A stretch of DNA of 64,000 bases from Grifola frondosa (lineage: Eukaryota; Basidiomycota; Agaricomycetes; Polyporales; Grifolaceae), in the NCBI GenBank assembly GCA_001683735.1, contig LUGG01000023.1, positions 434,001 to 498,000 on the forward strand, given 5' to 3'. The notes below the pieces were generated by a model that did not search any database, was not told where the DNA came from, and saw only the letters and a list, made by a program, of their open reading frames with translations. Positions 13,543-24,872 of this stretch are shown here, piece by piece (position 1 is the stretch's first letter; each line of letters starts with the position of its first letter). The position numbers were made by a program, and so were the translations under genes.

Positions 13543-15348
13543 ATGGCATCTCCCCCGCTCTCTGCACCCGCAAGCCAGAACGGAACGACCCCTCGTTCTT
13601 CCTTTGACGGCGAAAGACTCCTAGCTTCCCCATTGCCTACTCCTGTACTGAATGGCTCAGCGAACGGTCTATCTCATGACGACTCCGATGACCTGGACCC
13701 TATACAACGGCTGCAGCGCGAACTGGAACGAACCAAGGAGGAGAAGGATGCGCTCGCTACTCAGTACCGCAACCTGCTTGCAAAGCTCACCGCTATGCGA
13801 ACCACTCTTGGTAACAAACTGAAGCAGGACGCCGTACGTGCATCATTTCCCCCGCAGTCTGTGGCGACGTTACGACTAGCGCATGCATAGGAAGAACTCG
13901 ACCGTCAGGAGCAGCTTGTGCAACAGCTCACAGCGCAGAACGACGACCTTGCTGCAACGGTGGAGACTCTCAAGTCAGAGCTCATCGCGTCTAACGAAGA
14001 GTCAGAGCGCGCCTCAAAGGAACTGGAGACAATGCGCAGTCGTGCTCTGCAGGAAAATGCGCAGGAAGCATATCTGAGGGAACGAGAATTGCGTGAGGTG
14101 CAGAGCGACCTTGAGCAATGTCGAATAGAGAGAGACGAATGGGAGCAGAAGGCGCTGCAGGAGCATGTCTCGGCAGACGAGACACGGACTAACTTGGACG
14201 CTCTCCGACGAGATTTTGAAGTCGAACGGGAAGCCAAAGAGCAAGCGTTAGCGGCTCTTGAGGAAGAACGAGGGAAATCGACCAACCTTCAATCCGTGTT
14301 GGAAGATTTTCAGGCCGGTAAGCTTAACTCAAAGTAGTTCTGATGTATATTGAACTTGCAACAGCAAAGGACCATGATCTGAAGCAAGCTGTAGGCGACT
14401 ATGAGTCCCGGCTCTTCCAGGTGACTCAATCTCTCGCAGAGTTCAAGCATCGGGCATTGAACGCTGAGGTCAGTTTCTTTCTGCTTTGCGATGCGAACAT
14501 CTTTCACGAAGTTTCCCTATTAGCTGCAACTAGAAGAGTTGTCTACAAACAACTCTCGTACCTTGGAGCTGGAGAAGGAAGTCAAGGAAAAGAACTTGCT
14601 CATTGGCAAGCTACGACACGAAGGTGAGAGCTCCAGGTAAGAATGTTCTGCGTGTTCTTGCTCATTTCTTGAATAGCTGTGATCATGAACGAACATTTGA
14701 TGGAAGCACTTCGCCGGTTACGACGCTCGTCATCTGATACCAACGTCGACAGGCGTCTCGTTACGAATGTCCTTCTTTCCTTCCTGACCACTCCCCGTGC
14801 AGACTCCAAGCGTTTCGAGATGCTTTCCTTACTCTCAACCATCCTCTCATGGAGTGATGACGAGCGCGAAAAACGGGTCTTCAGCGCAGTGGCAGCGGCG
14901 TCACGAGTTCGTCGTCATCGTCAGTATCGTCTCTTTGGGGGAAGTCCTCTCCGAACAAGGGAAAGGGAATGGAACTGGACAAGACTGACGAAACCGAAGT
15001 GCGTATCATTCGGCGATTAGCTTACATCGAAGCGGGGCTAACGCGTTCTCTGCTTACCCCATATTTTAGTCATTTTCCCGTCTGTGGGTAGAGTTCCTCC
15101 TCACCGAGGCAGCTGCGGGAGAAGGATCTCCGCCACCAATAAAATCACCCTCTCGCGCGAATTCCTCGCTCCCGCCCACTCCGACGCGCCATTCGCATCA
15201 GACAATTCATCTTTCGCCAACAGGGACGAAAGGTGGGAAGCGCTTGCCATCGTTCACGGCGTCTGCGATGGCGAGCTCGCCAGATCTGATGCTGGCGTCT
15301 CCACCGAGGAAAGGGAAAGAGAGGGCCACTGCATCCCCGGATTCATGA
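13543..15348 (+). CDS. RUD3: GRAB-domain golgin (Rud3/GMAP-210-like)
   Basis: Golgi matrix coiled-coil protein; relatives bind Arf1 through a C-terminal GRAB domain and tether vesicles at the cis-Golgi. Exons 13543-13833, 13891-14317, 14365-14468, 14524-14623, 14677-14998 and 15070-15348 splice to about 507 aa. Residues ~50-300 are a continuous coiled coil rich in E, Q, R and L. Residues ~308-380 form the GRAB region (MNEHLMEALRRLRR, RRLVTNVLLSFLTTPR, RFEMLSLLSTILSW), followed by a Ser/Pro-rich tail containing SFSRLWVEFLLTEA. One frame break occurs at about 14871-14876, next to an A run; one extra base there restores both the conserved downstream reading and the total length as a multiple of three. 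The gene is otherwise intact and divergent from the WD40 gene. Confidence 0.8.
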
Positions 15349-15601
15349 GCTATTCTGCCTGTTGCATCTCATGTATTTATTTCAACTCATCATCGGATTT
15401 CCACGCAATACCACCTCAGCATTACTGTACGAAGAATTAATGGACTGGGTTGGGTGCCCAGCAGGTCATCACCTAACACATATGTACTTCCCCGTTACTT
15501 TACATTCCCTTTCAATATATCATATTCGGGAACTGTCACGTAATAGACGCAGATGACCTGAACGTATTTCGTTGAGTACGCGCCCACGTCACTCCATCAA
15601 A

Positions 15602-17236
15602 ATGAACCTGCTTCGTTCCTTCAAGTTCAGGCCTGCTACACTCCTTTTCACTGCTGTACGCCGTGTTCCGCATGATGTTCGTTTGATGTCAGTCTCAGCC
15701 ACCGCCTGGCAATTTGAAGAGGATGGTGGCAGCACATGCAAACAAGACATGTACCTTACAGCCTCGGTCGGCGATGTCCTCGGTTCGCGTTATGTTGTTA
15801 AGAGAAAACTCGGGTGGGGCATCTATTCCAATGTTTGGATGGTGGAAGATACCAAGAGGTACGTGGAAATTTATTTTACAGGTCCTTACTGACACTTTTA
15901 TTGAAGAAATAATACTCACCTCGCCTTGAAGGCATTAACATGTATGTTTTCGTGCCGTGTACCAGCTATTGTAGTCATCTAACTTATAATATTATTTCTT
16001 GTAGCACTTGCCACATTATCCCCACAAATCCATGAGCTTGAATACATGGAACGTATTCAACATGCAGAGCCATCTCACCGTGGATTCCCACATGTCGTCC
16101 ATTTGTGTGATCATTTCGCGCATGATGGCCCACATGGTGATTCTCATCTCTGCCTTGTTATGGAACTGATGGGAGAGTCACCGAGCACATTTGCTACCCG
16201 CTGCGCTAACGGCCGTTTGCCACCCCGACTTGCAAAGCGTATCACCAAGGAAGTGATTCTAGGCCTAGATTACCTTCACAATGCATGCAATATCATCCAC
16301 ACCGGTTGTAGACTGCTCATCTTTGTCCTATCTTTCTTCCTCCCTTTCTAATCCAGGTTATAACAATTTTTCATGCTTTGTGTAGACATCAAGACATCAA
16401 ATATTCTTCTCACTTGTAAAGATCCCAACAGACTTCTCGACAGCATAGATCCCATTGAGTACACTGAAGTCGAAGGGAGCGAGCCAGCCCTTCGATCTCA
16501 GCCAATCACTTTGTCTCATCTCGCAAAGGCTGATCCTGATCTGCAGCAAGCAGACATACATGCCAAACTAATTGATATTGGTATCGGTGAGTACATGTAC
16601 ATATTTTCACATCAAATCGGGGTCTCATTTCACATTTTTTGTTCCATCAGCATGCTGGGGCAATAAAGTGGATGAACACTTCACAGATATCATCCAGAGC
16701 ACTGCGCTTCGAGCACCAGAGGTCTCTGTTGGTGCAGGATGGGGTAAACCGGCTGATATCTGGAGCCTAGGATGCACGGTACGGCTGAACCATTGTCTCC
16801 TGGCCACCAGTACATCCTTTACTCATACCACCATAATATCCACAGGTCTATGAGCTTGTGATGGGGGATTCACTGTTCCCACCAGATGCATCGGACCACG
16901 CTATACCCATTATGCAGACAGTCGTCTTCGGGGATTTCCCTCCGCACATGCTAGAGCGTGGCAAGCACACATCAATACACTACAATCCAAATGGTCAGAT
17001 ATTGTGTTGTGGATAACTCGGATCTGTATACTGATGAACCATGTGAGCCAGGTACACTGAAGGTCGATCTGGGAGTAAGGCTGCCATTGGAGGAGTCTAT
17101 CAAGGAGCAGGCGGCTCCTCCTGATGTTGATGTATTTGTCGATTTCTTGAAGCTGATGCTGACGCTGGACCCAGAGCAGCGGGCGTCCTTGGATGAGCTA
17201 TTGGAACACGAGTGGCTGCGTGAGGTTGAGATGTGA
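15602..17236 (+). CDS. SRPK-like serine/threonine protein kinase 1
   Basis: Seven exons (15602-15858, 15907-15941, 16005-16304, 16386-16586, 16651-16778, 16846-16993, 17052-17236) give 1254 nt, or 417 aa, with no frame problem. Kinase motifs in order: glycine loop KLGWGIYSNVW, the ATP-binding lysine in HLALKAL, the catalytic loop HTDIKTSNILL (H-T-D in place of HRD, usual in SRPK-type kinases), a degenerate metal motif IDIG in place of DFG, then LRAPEV and ADIWSLGC. The large insert between the catalytic loop and the activation segment is typical of SRPKs. The N-terminus is basic and amphipathic (MNLLRSFKFRPATLLF), which could be a mitochondrial presequence; this is common in fungal members and unproven. 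The 3' neighbour on the other strand is convergent. Confidence 0.85.
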
Positions 17237-17882
17237 ATGTGATCCGCAACATGTCGTTGTCTAGCCCAGTCGCACTTGCGCTGGTACTCTCCACTCAATC
17301 TATACTATTGACGGACCGGATACAATATTATGACCCGAGCGTTGCGTTCACAATAGTACACGTATCGACATGGCGACTATCAAAACGACAGACTCATGTT
17401 GAGCAATTCTCCTTCGTCAGCGATGCTCAGCAGCCCGTCACGAATTGGCACGTCTTTCATTTCACTCGTTCTCGGTGGTGTTTATATTTACGTGTCGAGA
17501 CACAGACTTGCAAATACAAATGCTTTTGGATTTGAAGTCTACGAAAGAGTCCAAACCAAAATTGTCGAACATGATACATTGATGCAGTGCTATGGTTAGA
17601 CATTTACCATACTGGAAGTCTTCCCGGATAGTTATTCCATAAATTGTGATACCACGGGGATGCAAGTGGAAGACCCTGTGTCGCTCTGACTTCGAAAGAT
17701 CTGTCAATGACAGCATCGAGGGATTCAGTCGGTCGTAGAAATCCGGTGATGAGGCCGAATACACATAGAGGAGGCAATGTTCGAAGCTGATCATGCATTC
17801 TGTGGCATGCCAACCTTCGAAATCACAAAAAAGTGAACGAGAGGCAAGCACGGCTTGTGGGTGACCTAGAAATCGTAAGAGA

Positions 17883-18422
17883 TTAGTGGCGCAAGCTAAT
17901 TAGTGGATTGGGAAAGAGGGGACCTTCATAATTCAGCGACAAGGCGAGCGAGAACCTGGAGGTCTTCGAAGGATGCTTGATCATGGTAGTGTGATGCCAG
18001 CCGATGAGCGGCTTCGGATCCTTTCCTTCGTCTCCGCTCTCGCCATACCTCCAATGCGGCCCAATAGCCGTAATCCAATACACCTTTGTATGTGCCGTGC
18101 CCGCGAACGCGGCATCGGTTTGTCTAGCAATCTGTCGCTGAAGAGCAACGATTCCGGACTCCCAATGCTGTGTGTTCCTGATCTTGACAATAAGAACAGT
18201 CCGGAAGGAAAGCGGCGAGAAAGATAATTTGACGACCTCGAGGACAAGATCTGGAGTATGGCTTTCGGGGACGCGATGTTGAGGAGTGACGACGTATCCC
18301 TCGATAGAAGGGAAAAGAGTAACGAGGATGGTCGTCCAAGGCCCATACCATGCATCCTCAGTAGTGGGTGGGTAAGCAGTGTAATGCTCGAGGACTGTAC
18401 GAACGATAATGTCAAAAGGCAT
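17883..18422 (-). CDS. Uncharacterised protein, possible PD-(D/E)XK fold
   Basis: Intact 179-codon frame of a family I have seen repeatedly in basidiomycetes but cannot name. It contains YGPWTTILVTLFP, then SHTPDLVLEVVKL, then RTVLIVKIRNTQHWESGI and TAHTKVYWITAIGPHWRYG. The spacing of an acidic residue in PDLVLEV followed by a hydrophobic strand and V-x-I-K/R resembles a PD-(D/E)XK nuclease core, but the second acidic position reads K (VLIVKIR where VLIVEIK would be expected), which would abolish catalysis. The nuclease link is inference only. Convergent with the kinase at 15602-17236. Confidence 0.5.
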   Translation of the reverse strand: MPFDIIVRTVLEHYTAYPPTTEDAWYGPWTTILVTLFPSIEGYVVTPQHRVPESHTPDLVLEVVKLSFSPLSFRTVLIVKIRNTQHWESGIVALQRQIARQTDAAFAGTAHTKVYWITAIGPHWRYGESGDEGKDPKPLIGWHHTTMIKHPSKTSRFSLALSLNYEGPLFPNPLISLRH

Positions 18423-18894
18423 TACTGCGATGTGTATATGTCGTCGACCGAGCTCTTGATTGTTCTTCCTATTTCACTTGGGACGTCTAAGCTGAGCCTG
18501 CGAAGTCAAATCCCTCTCTTTTTGTACAATACCCAACACAGCAGGTGGAGGAGGTGCGAATATGATATCGAATACACGGAATGAGCCAAAGTCGTTAGTG
18601 CAGAACGGTAGATAAGGATCGGAGTTACAATTGTATTACACCTGAATCTGCCTGAATCTGTTGCTATTCATGAAACTTGTAAGAGCCGGTGTTCAGGTCT
18701 CGAGCCTGGGTAGTTAATATTGCATACGGGGTGCACCTGGGGTCGTCTACATTTTCTTGATTCTCCTGGATGCTCTCGAGAGTGAACGGTGCAGAAAGGT
18801 CTTAATTTAAACTCCGCCAGATGGTGCACAACTCGGAGGCATCTCTTGTAGCGAATCTCTCGCAAGCTTTCTCTCGAACCACCATCGGCGTAGG

Positions 18895-20884
18895 ATGGCA
18901 ACACTTGTGAGGACACGGCCGACGACAGGAAGAGAGGCACTCGACCTCGGTTCTCGTACGCTCAACCTGGACATTCCGAAGCCATTCCCTAGTCGAGCGG
19001 AACGAGAGCAAGACGAACTACTCGAGGCACTCGCTGCTGAGGAACTCAGGCTGGACGACATGGAGTGTGTTCGACCAACGGGTTTGCCTGCGCCGTTAGT
19101 AGGTTATGCAACGGGGAGTGCGGCGGGCGTGGCCACCTCTGTAAGTTCATCGCACCAAGCCTGTGCGTCGTTGATGGTATGCAGTGTTGACATTTTTGAT
19201 GTCTCCCAGGACGAGCTCATCTCCTCCATCGCAAACGTACAAAAGTCTTGCATAACAATGCTCAACGATTTACTTTCCACCTCTTCCAACTGGCGACCCA
19301 TCATCCCTGACCGCCGCCATTCGATGCCCTCTCCGCACTCTTCTTTCTCGATACCCCCTTCTTCGTCGCTGTCTTCCAATGCCGCCTCCTCATCCTGCCT
19401 CCACTCTGCCCTCCAGACCCTCGTTCTCAACCTGCGTGCACAGGACACTTCCATGTCCGAGACTGCCGACCTCTTCGATGAGGCGGCGCTGATCTATGAG
19501 CTGCAAAAGCGCGTAGCGGCCGCCCGTCTGCCCCCGCACGACGCGGCGTTTGCGCGCTCGCTCGCTTCGTTAGCAGCCCTCTTTCACCGCCTGGCCGAGC
19601 TCCATCCCTCTTCACAGCGTCCGCCCACGGCTGCGCGCACGATCTCCTGGGCCGCGAGTCCGACGGAAAATCGGGCACCATCTGGGGATCCACTCGTGCA
19701 ACTGCAGCGGCAGCTGAGTGACCTGCAATTGGAGCGGAATGCGCGCGGAGAGGAGGCGTATGCGTCCACGCCGCCCGTGCTCGCGGTGGAGACGGCGCTG
19801 CTCTGGACGCGGGTAGATGAGGAGTTCGAGCAGGTGCTCGTGCTGTGCAGGGAGGACACGCAGGGCATCACGGACCAGTCGCCTCCGAAGTACGAAGCGG
19901 GCGAGTACGAGGACGCGTTCGGATGGGAGGGCGACGCGGATGGGCTGCCGCGGTACGAAGCGCGCCATTCGGGGGACGCCAAGGGCGAGCTGTCAAAGCC
20001 GCACGAACTCATCTCTCCTATGACAGGCCCATTGCTGGGTGGGAGCGCGGCCGGTGACAAGAGGCGGATGGACTTGGAGGCCGTTATGCTTGCGATTGAT
20101 CGGCTGTGCCTCGTCGCGCCGCAGCTGCACAACCAGCGCGTAGAGCTGAAGAAATCGAAGCGGGAGCAGATGGAGAGGGCGAGGCTGGCGGGGTCATCGG
20201 AGGAAAGGACAGGGGTGAGGGAGGAGAAGGGGAAGGCAAGGGACACGGGGGATCTGGAAAAGATGGTGGATCTGATTGGCAAGGCGTCAGAGCGGAAACT
20301 GATGGATCAGGTGGTCGTCTTGGACGGGGACATGAAGGCAAAACTGGAGCTGGCACGGCAGCAGGACATGGAGAAGGTATGTGGGACATGTCATGCGGTG
20401 AAATTTACTGACATCTTACCAGCGGAACGCATTCGTGACGCGTCTCGCTCGCCATTCCGATGCGGGTCGCCTGCACTCGCAAGAGGCCGCGTTTCTGCCG
20501 CCTTGCGTGTCGCGGGTCAAGGACCCGGAGGCACTGCTGTCCTTGCCGGAATTTATTCGCGAGAGTGTACCTGAGTCAGTACAGCTCAAAATGCAGTTGG
20601 AGGACCCTACTGCGTTGTTGAGCCTGCCAGAGTTCGTGATGGAGCCCGTACCCGAAGGCGTGATGAATCCTATGCCGCAGCCGCCTCCACTCTCGCGGCG
20701 GAAGTCGTCTAAGGGCGTTCGTAGTAGGAGCATGTCTGCACCACTACCGGCATGGCTGCTGTCGTCATCATCCTCCAGATCATCATCACCTATAATCGGC
20801 TTGGATTCCAAAAAGCCAAAGGCGAGCAAGATTCGCAGACCCGGTTCTTCCGGAGGGCTGTTGCCGATACTGCAAGGTAGGTAA
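18895..20884 (+). CDS. Conserved protein of unknown function, possibly fused to the downstream HECT_2 gene
   Basis: Two main exons (18895-20375 with a probable internal in-frame intron 19141-19209, and 20423-20884). I do not recognise the family. The N-terminus has an acidic helix (REQDELLEALAAEELRLDDME). The middle is Ser/Pro-rich. A helical segment near 20070-20160 (MDLEAVMLAIDRLCLVAP) and a charged coiled segment precede the second exon, which holds two similar motifs, DPEALLSLPEFIRESVPE and DPTALLSLPEFVMEPVPE, an internal repeat. The frame ends at 20884, but the sequence around 20876 is a good donor (gtaggtaa) whose acceptor at 20927 joins in phase to the HECT_2 sequence, so one fused protein is possible. 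Confidence 0.6.
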
Positions 20885-20927
20885 TCTTTGCATAGCGCGG
20901 ATATTCCGGTCTCTGACGTGTTTGCAG

Positions 20928-22649
20928 CCGGGCTCGATGTGCGGTATGTAGCGGAGTACCACGAAAATCTCCAACACATACGAGTGTTCTTGACCGTCTC
21001 CGGAATGATCGCTGGTACCAATCTGGAAGCAGAAGTAGTACCTCCTTCGGAATTACCTTTCGGTGAACAGAGCTACTTATTTTTGAAGAGCGGGACTGCC
21101 TCCTCATCTCCGCTCAGCCTTCCGGCTCCTGTAGTTCCGGGTGTCAAGGAAGTCAAAGTCAGCGGCCAATTCCATGAAATCAAACTTGCCGTTACACCAC
21201 ACACGTCACTAGAATGTTTGCTTTCTTCCTCATCCACACCGCTTCTGGACGCCACACAACTCCTTGCATCACATCCTACCGCTTTTATCTGTCCCTCATG
21301 CTCGCTTCCTCTCGTACAATCTTCTAGAATAAATGACTACAAGGATCTGCCATCTGAACACTGGGCGGAGCTCGTGGATGCGTGGATGTGTCACTCTGAC
21401 CAAAAGCTCCACGAGCACGTCAAGAAGCATTCGAGCGAGGGCTTTTGGCCTACAAAGGACCAAGCATTGGTCGGCGGGAGCTATATCCTCTTTGACGAAT
21501 CTGCGATCGTGAAGAACAACTTCTGGCCAGGTTGAAGAGGAAACGAAGGTATGTAATATTCTTTTTTGTGTGTTTATTCGGGACAGGACAAAAAGAAGGC
21601 CGTCGTTGGGTAATTCACCAATGGTCGTTGACCTTGTTTGTCGGCCGGCCCTGAGTGCTCGTGCTCGAAGCCCTCGCAGGTTTTGTGCATCGTGCTGGGT
21701 GCTGTGTTGGTTTGCGAGGTTGCGGCAGGAAACTTTCCTTCGGTTGATACAAAACGTCCGATATCAATAGGTCAATGTGCCTAGCTGCTCGCTCAAACAA
21801 CTCTCATGTCGATGAGGTACACGTCTCGGGAGCTACCAGCAAGAGTACATTTTTCTTCATCTATTTATTTATTTTCCCTCTTTTATTCTTCCTCCGTTTT
21901 CTGACACGACCATAAAGCATGATGCCGACTGGTGCCGAGTTCGATGCATCTGTGGTTCAATTGTGGGGCGTTGCCAGGAGCACGAGTTCAAGGATGGTCC
22001 GTCTTCCGTGATCTATCGTCTGGCAAAGTATGCTATCCGCCCTGTGAGCGCGACCGCAGAGTATGTGCTCCACTCCAGTTTTCTAAAGTAGCATCTTGTT
22101 GACATCGCTGTTCTTCAGACCGTCTCGGGTTCCTTTATCAGCGTTCATTGCTGAAGACATGGACGAGTTTGTCCATGCACATGCCACTTATCGCTTTGTA
22201 ATCCTCGACGAGGAAGAAGAGCGGCCGCGTATCCTTGTATGTCCCTTTACCATTATTGCGGAACTCCGTCATGTTGATGCCTTTTTCTAGATATGGCTAT
22301 TCAAGCCTAGCATACGTCTAGCTTACGCCATCCCGACGCACTACGTGATACCTAAGAGCGGGTCCATCCACGCTGCGAAGGTACTCTTCAAGACCCTCGG
22401 ACCGACCACTGCATACTCTGATCTCCAAACGTGAGTCATTTATGTGTGACTTTTCGTGCACTTCTAACGGTTCAATTTCATAGATTGCTGAAACGGTATC
22501 CCGGGTTCCCGCAGGCGGAGCACTTGTACTACCCTCGCGATATCTGCCGCAGGCTGGCGGGCCTACTCAGGGAGAGCAACACGGCCTACCCTGAGAACAT
22601 GCGCACAATGACCGGGCTTGACGTTGGTTGGCTGCAGCGCGCATCTTGA
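20928..22649 (+). CDS. HECT-like E2-binding ubiquitin ligase (UBE3D family), middle disrupted
   Basis: Family proteins (Pfam HECT_2) bind ubiquitin-conjugating enzymes and can act as E3 ligases. The first exon begins in frame at VRYVAEYHENLQHIRV and contains ICPSCSLPLV, LPSEHWAELVDAWMCHSDQKL and the signature GGSYILFDESAIVKNN. The C-terminal part continues with RVRCICGSIVGRCQEHE (about 21930-22060), HATYRFVILDEEEERPRIL, WLFKPSIRLAYAIPT, LLKRYPGFPQAEHLYYP and MTGLDVGWL. Introns lie near 22062-22120, 22237-22290 and 22431-22483. Between about 21535 and 21915 the frame is open only in short pieces with several stops, so either an intron is longer than I can place or this part has decayed. The start is unresolved because no ATG precedes the conserved N-terminus except in the upstream gene. 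Confidence 0.7.
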
Positions 22650-23208
22650 TGATCATTGCTGGTATCTACTCACACTTATCCTTGCGCATTTTATCTCTAT
22701 TCTTCATAGATATCTCTCATGTTTTGTTGTTTCTATTTCTTGCACAAGTACTCGTCGACCGGGTACCTGGTCCCACGCATCTATCCTCTCTGCATTTGCA
22801 ATATTTCCTTGGATATGTATCTCACGCAGCACTCGTAGTATTTAATCTACATCAACTAGAAGATTATTCTTGGAATGTCATTTGATGATGCGACAGACCT
22901 GTTCGGAGATCGCGGGTGTTTATAAGCGTGCGGTGTGGTTCCACCCCCGGGAATAAATTTGTATCACAGTACTACCCTGCGAGTTATTGAGACTGCACTT
23001 TCCGTTGCGCGAGTACTTATGAGGATATCATGTTGGCCATAGTGCTAGTAGCACTTGTAGTGCTTGTCACCTGAGGAAGCGTCGCGACTCCTGATTGTGT
23101 GCGCGTTAGGTCGTCCCGTACGTGGCCCATACTGCCAAGGCCGCAAGGTGGCGCAGTCACTTCAAGTTCCCTTCTGCCAGTGTAACCCGTCTAATTAGAA
23201 CATTATTC
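22650..23208. other. Intergenic
   Basis: 560 bp between the UBE3D-like gene and the second kinase. No gene or repeat recognised. Confidence 0.4.
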
Positions 23209-24872
23209 ATGATCTCTACCCTGCTTAAAAGACAATCAAGGGCTACGCTGCGCTCCTTCCATCGCCCAAATCATCTGTTTATTCTTCACCGTCTTTGTTC
23301 TACCGCCCCTCAGTCTCACTCCATATCCGTGCAGAACTTAGACTCTCAAGTGGGCGTCGATCATGCATCACCCATCGCGATCAAGTTGAGGTCGTCGTCG
23401 AGCACTGACAATGAGCAAGAGTTTGATGAGGAGCCTATCACGTTGACCGTCTCAGACACCTTTGGCTATGTGCAAATCCGGTTCGGCGATAGGTTCGAAG
23501 ACGGTCGGTATGAGATTGTTCGCAAACTCGGTTGGGGAGTACATGGTAGTGTGTGGCTTGCGAAGGACAACCTGTTAGTAAAATCAGATGCTTTTCATGA
23601 TTGTACCACGCTGAACTACAACACGCTGTAGTACTCAGACCTATCGCGCGCTCAAGTTCCTCACCGCGTACGCCACGCACCTTGTCCGTGGAGAGATTTT
23701 GCCGAAGATGAATGAGCTGGACATACTGCGTCGCATGGCGGAGCCCTCTGAGCACATCGGCTGCCTCAAAGTGCCCATCCTCGTTGACCACTTTTACACA
23801 ACGCGTGAAACAGGCCAGCACCTCTGTCTCGTAACTCAAGTATTGAGCATGGGCCTGGACGGCATCCGAGGACATCCTGCAGTCAACGGCCTCATGAATG
23901 TGCGTTTAGTAAAGGGCATCGTTCGACAAATATGCCAAGGACTCGATTACATCCACAGCGAGTGCCGGGTGGTGCACACTGGTCAATGATCGTTCACCAT
24001 TCAGGAATGCGCACTGATGTTGTCGTAGACCTAAAGCCCGATAACTTGATGTTCTCCTTTAGTATGGCCGATACTATGACACTGATCAGATTGGCGGAAC
24101 AATTCAGGCCTGCAGAATATTATCCGACTCGTGTAATTGATGGAAAGGAGGTCATCACGGCTGTCACGCAGCCGCTACCTCTTCCTGCAGATGACGGTTT
24201 GGACATCGCCGAATTCGACATATGCATTGGAGATTTTGGCTCAGGTACGTGATACTTTTTCGATAATTGCCTCGCTGTCTTCATGCTATCACTGCAGCCC
24301 GGTGGTTAGGCGAAAACAGAACAGAGCAATGTCAGCCCTTGCTCCTGCGCGCCCCAGAAGTAGTTATCGGCTATCCGTGGAATGAGAAGATCGATATCTG
24401 GTCTCTAGGTTGTTTGGTCGGTTCCCCTCCTTACCTCTTTGCCTCACACACTGATGTTACGTAGACGTTCGAGTTTTTGACAGGGTTCACTCTATTCTCT
24501 GCTCGCGCGGGCTCAACTTGGGGAGAGGAGGACCGTTTGCTAGGGAGCCATTTTGGCGTCACTGGAAGCCGATTTCCCGAAGACATAATGCGTGAAAGCG
24601 TGCGAGGAAACGACTTCCTTAACGAAGACGGTACGAGTATTGACGCACATCCGCTGCCAGCTTACATGAGCATATTACCAGGATCGCTTCGCCGCTGTCC
24701 TGCCGAGGCACAAGTGCTCAAGAATTTGCGTCGTCCGCTGAAAGACATCGCCAAGCTCGAGCCTAGCGAGCTCGAAAAGGCGTTCTCATTCCTTCGGGAT
24801 TGCGTGCAGATCGATCCGCGTCTTCGCCCGTCGGCAGTGGAACTCCTCAATCATCCTTGGCTGGCAGAATGA
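23209..24872 (+). CDS. SRPK-like serine/threonine protein kinase 2
   Basis: Five exons (23209-23573, 23632-23981, 24029-24244, 24298-24416, 24465-24872) total 1458 nt, 485 aa, without frame errors. Motifs: KLGWGVHGSVW glycine loop, YRALKFL with the ATP lysine, VVHTDLKPDNLM catalytic loop (again H-T-D), a canonical IGDFGSA metal motif, LLRAPEV, KIDIWSLGC, and the C-terminal RDCVQIDPRLRPSA...HPWL. The N-terminus (MISTLLKRQSRATLRSFHR) is basic and could target mitochondria. Unlike kinase 1, its DFG motif is intact. The start was chosen as the first ATG followed by this presequence-like stretch; an upstream in-frame ATG at 23122 exists. Confidence 0.85.

Noticed and set aside
18670..18740. tRNA-like stretch with 'ttcaggtctcgagcc'
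   Set aside because: No cloverleaf could be folded around it; a short chance T-loop resemblance.
19584..20282. 232-codon minus-strand frame rich in Ser
   Set aside because: Antisense of the 18895-20884 gene; composition mirrors its codon bias.
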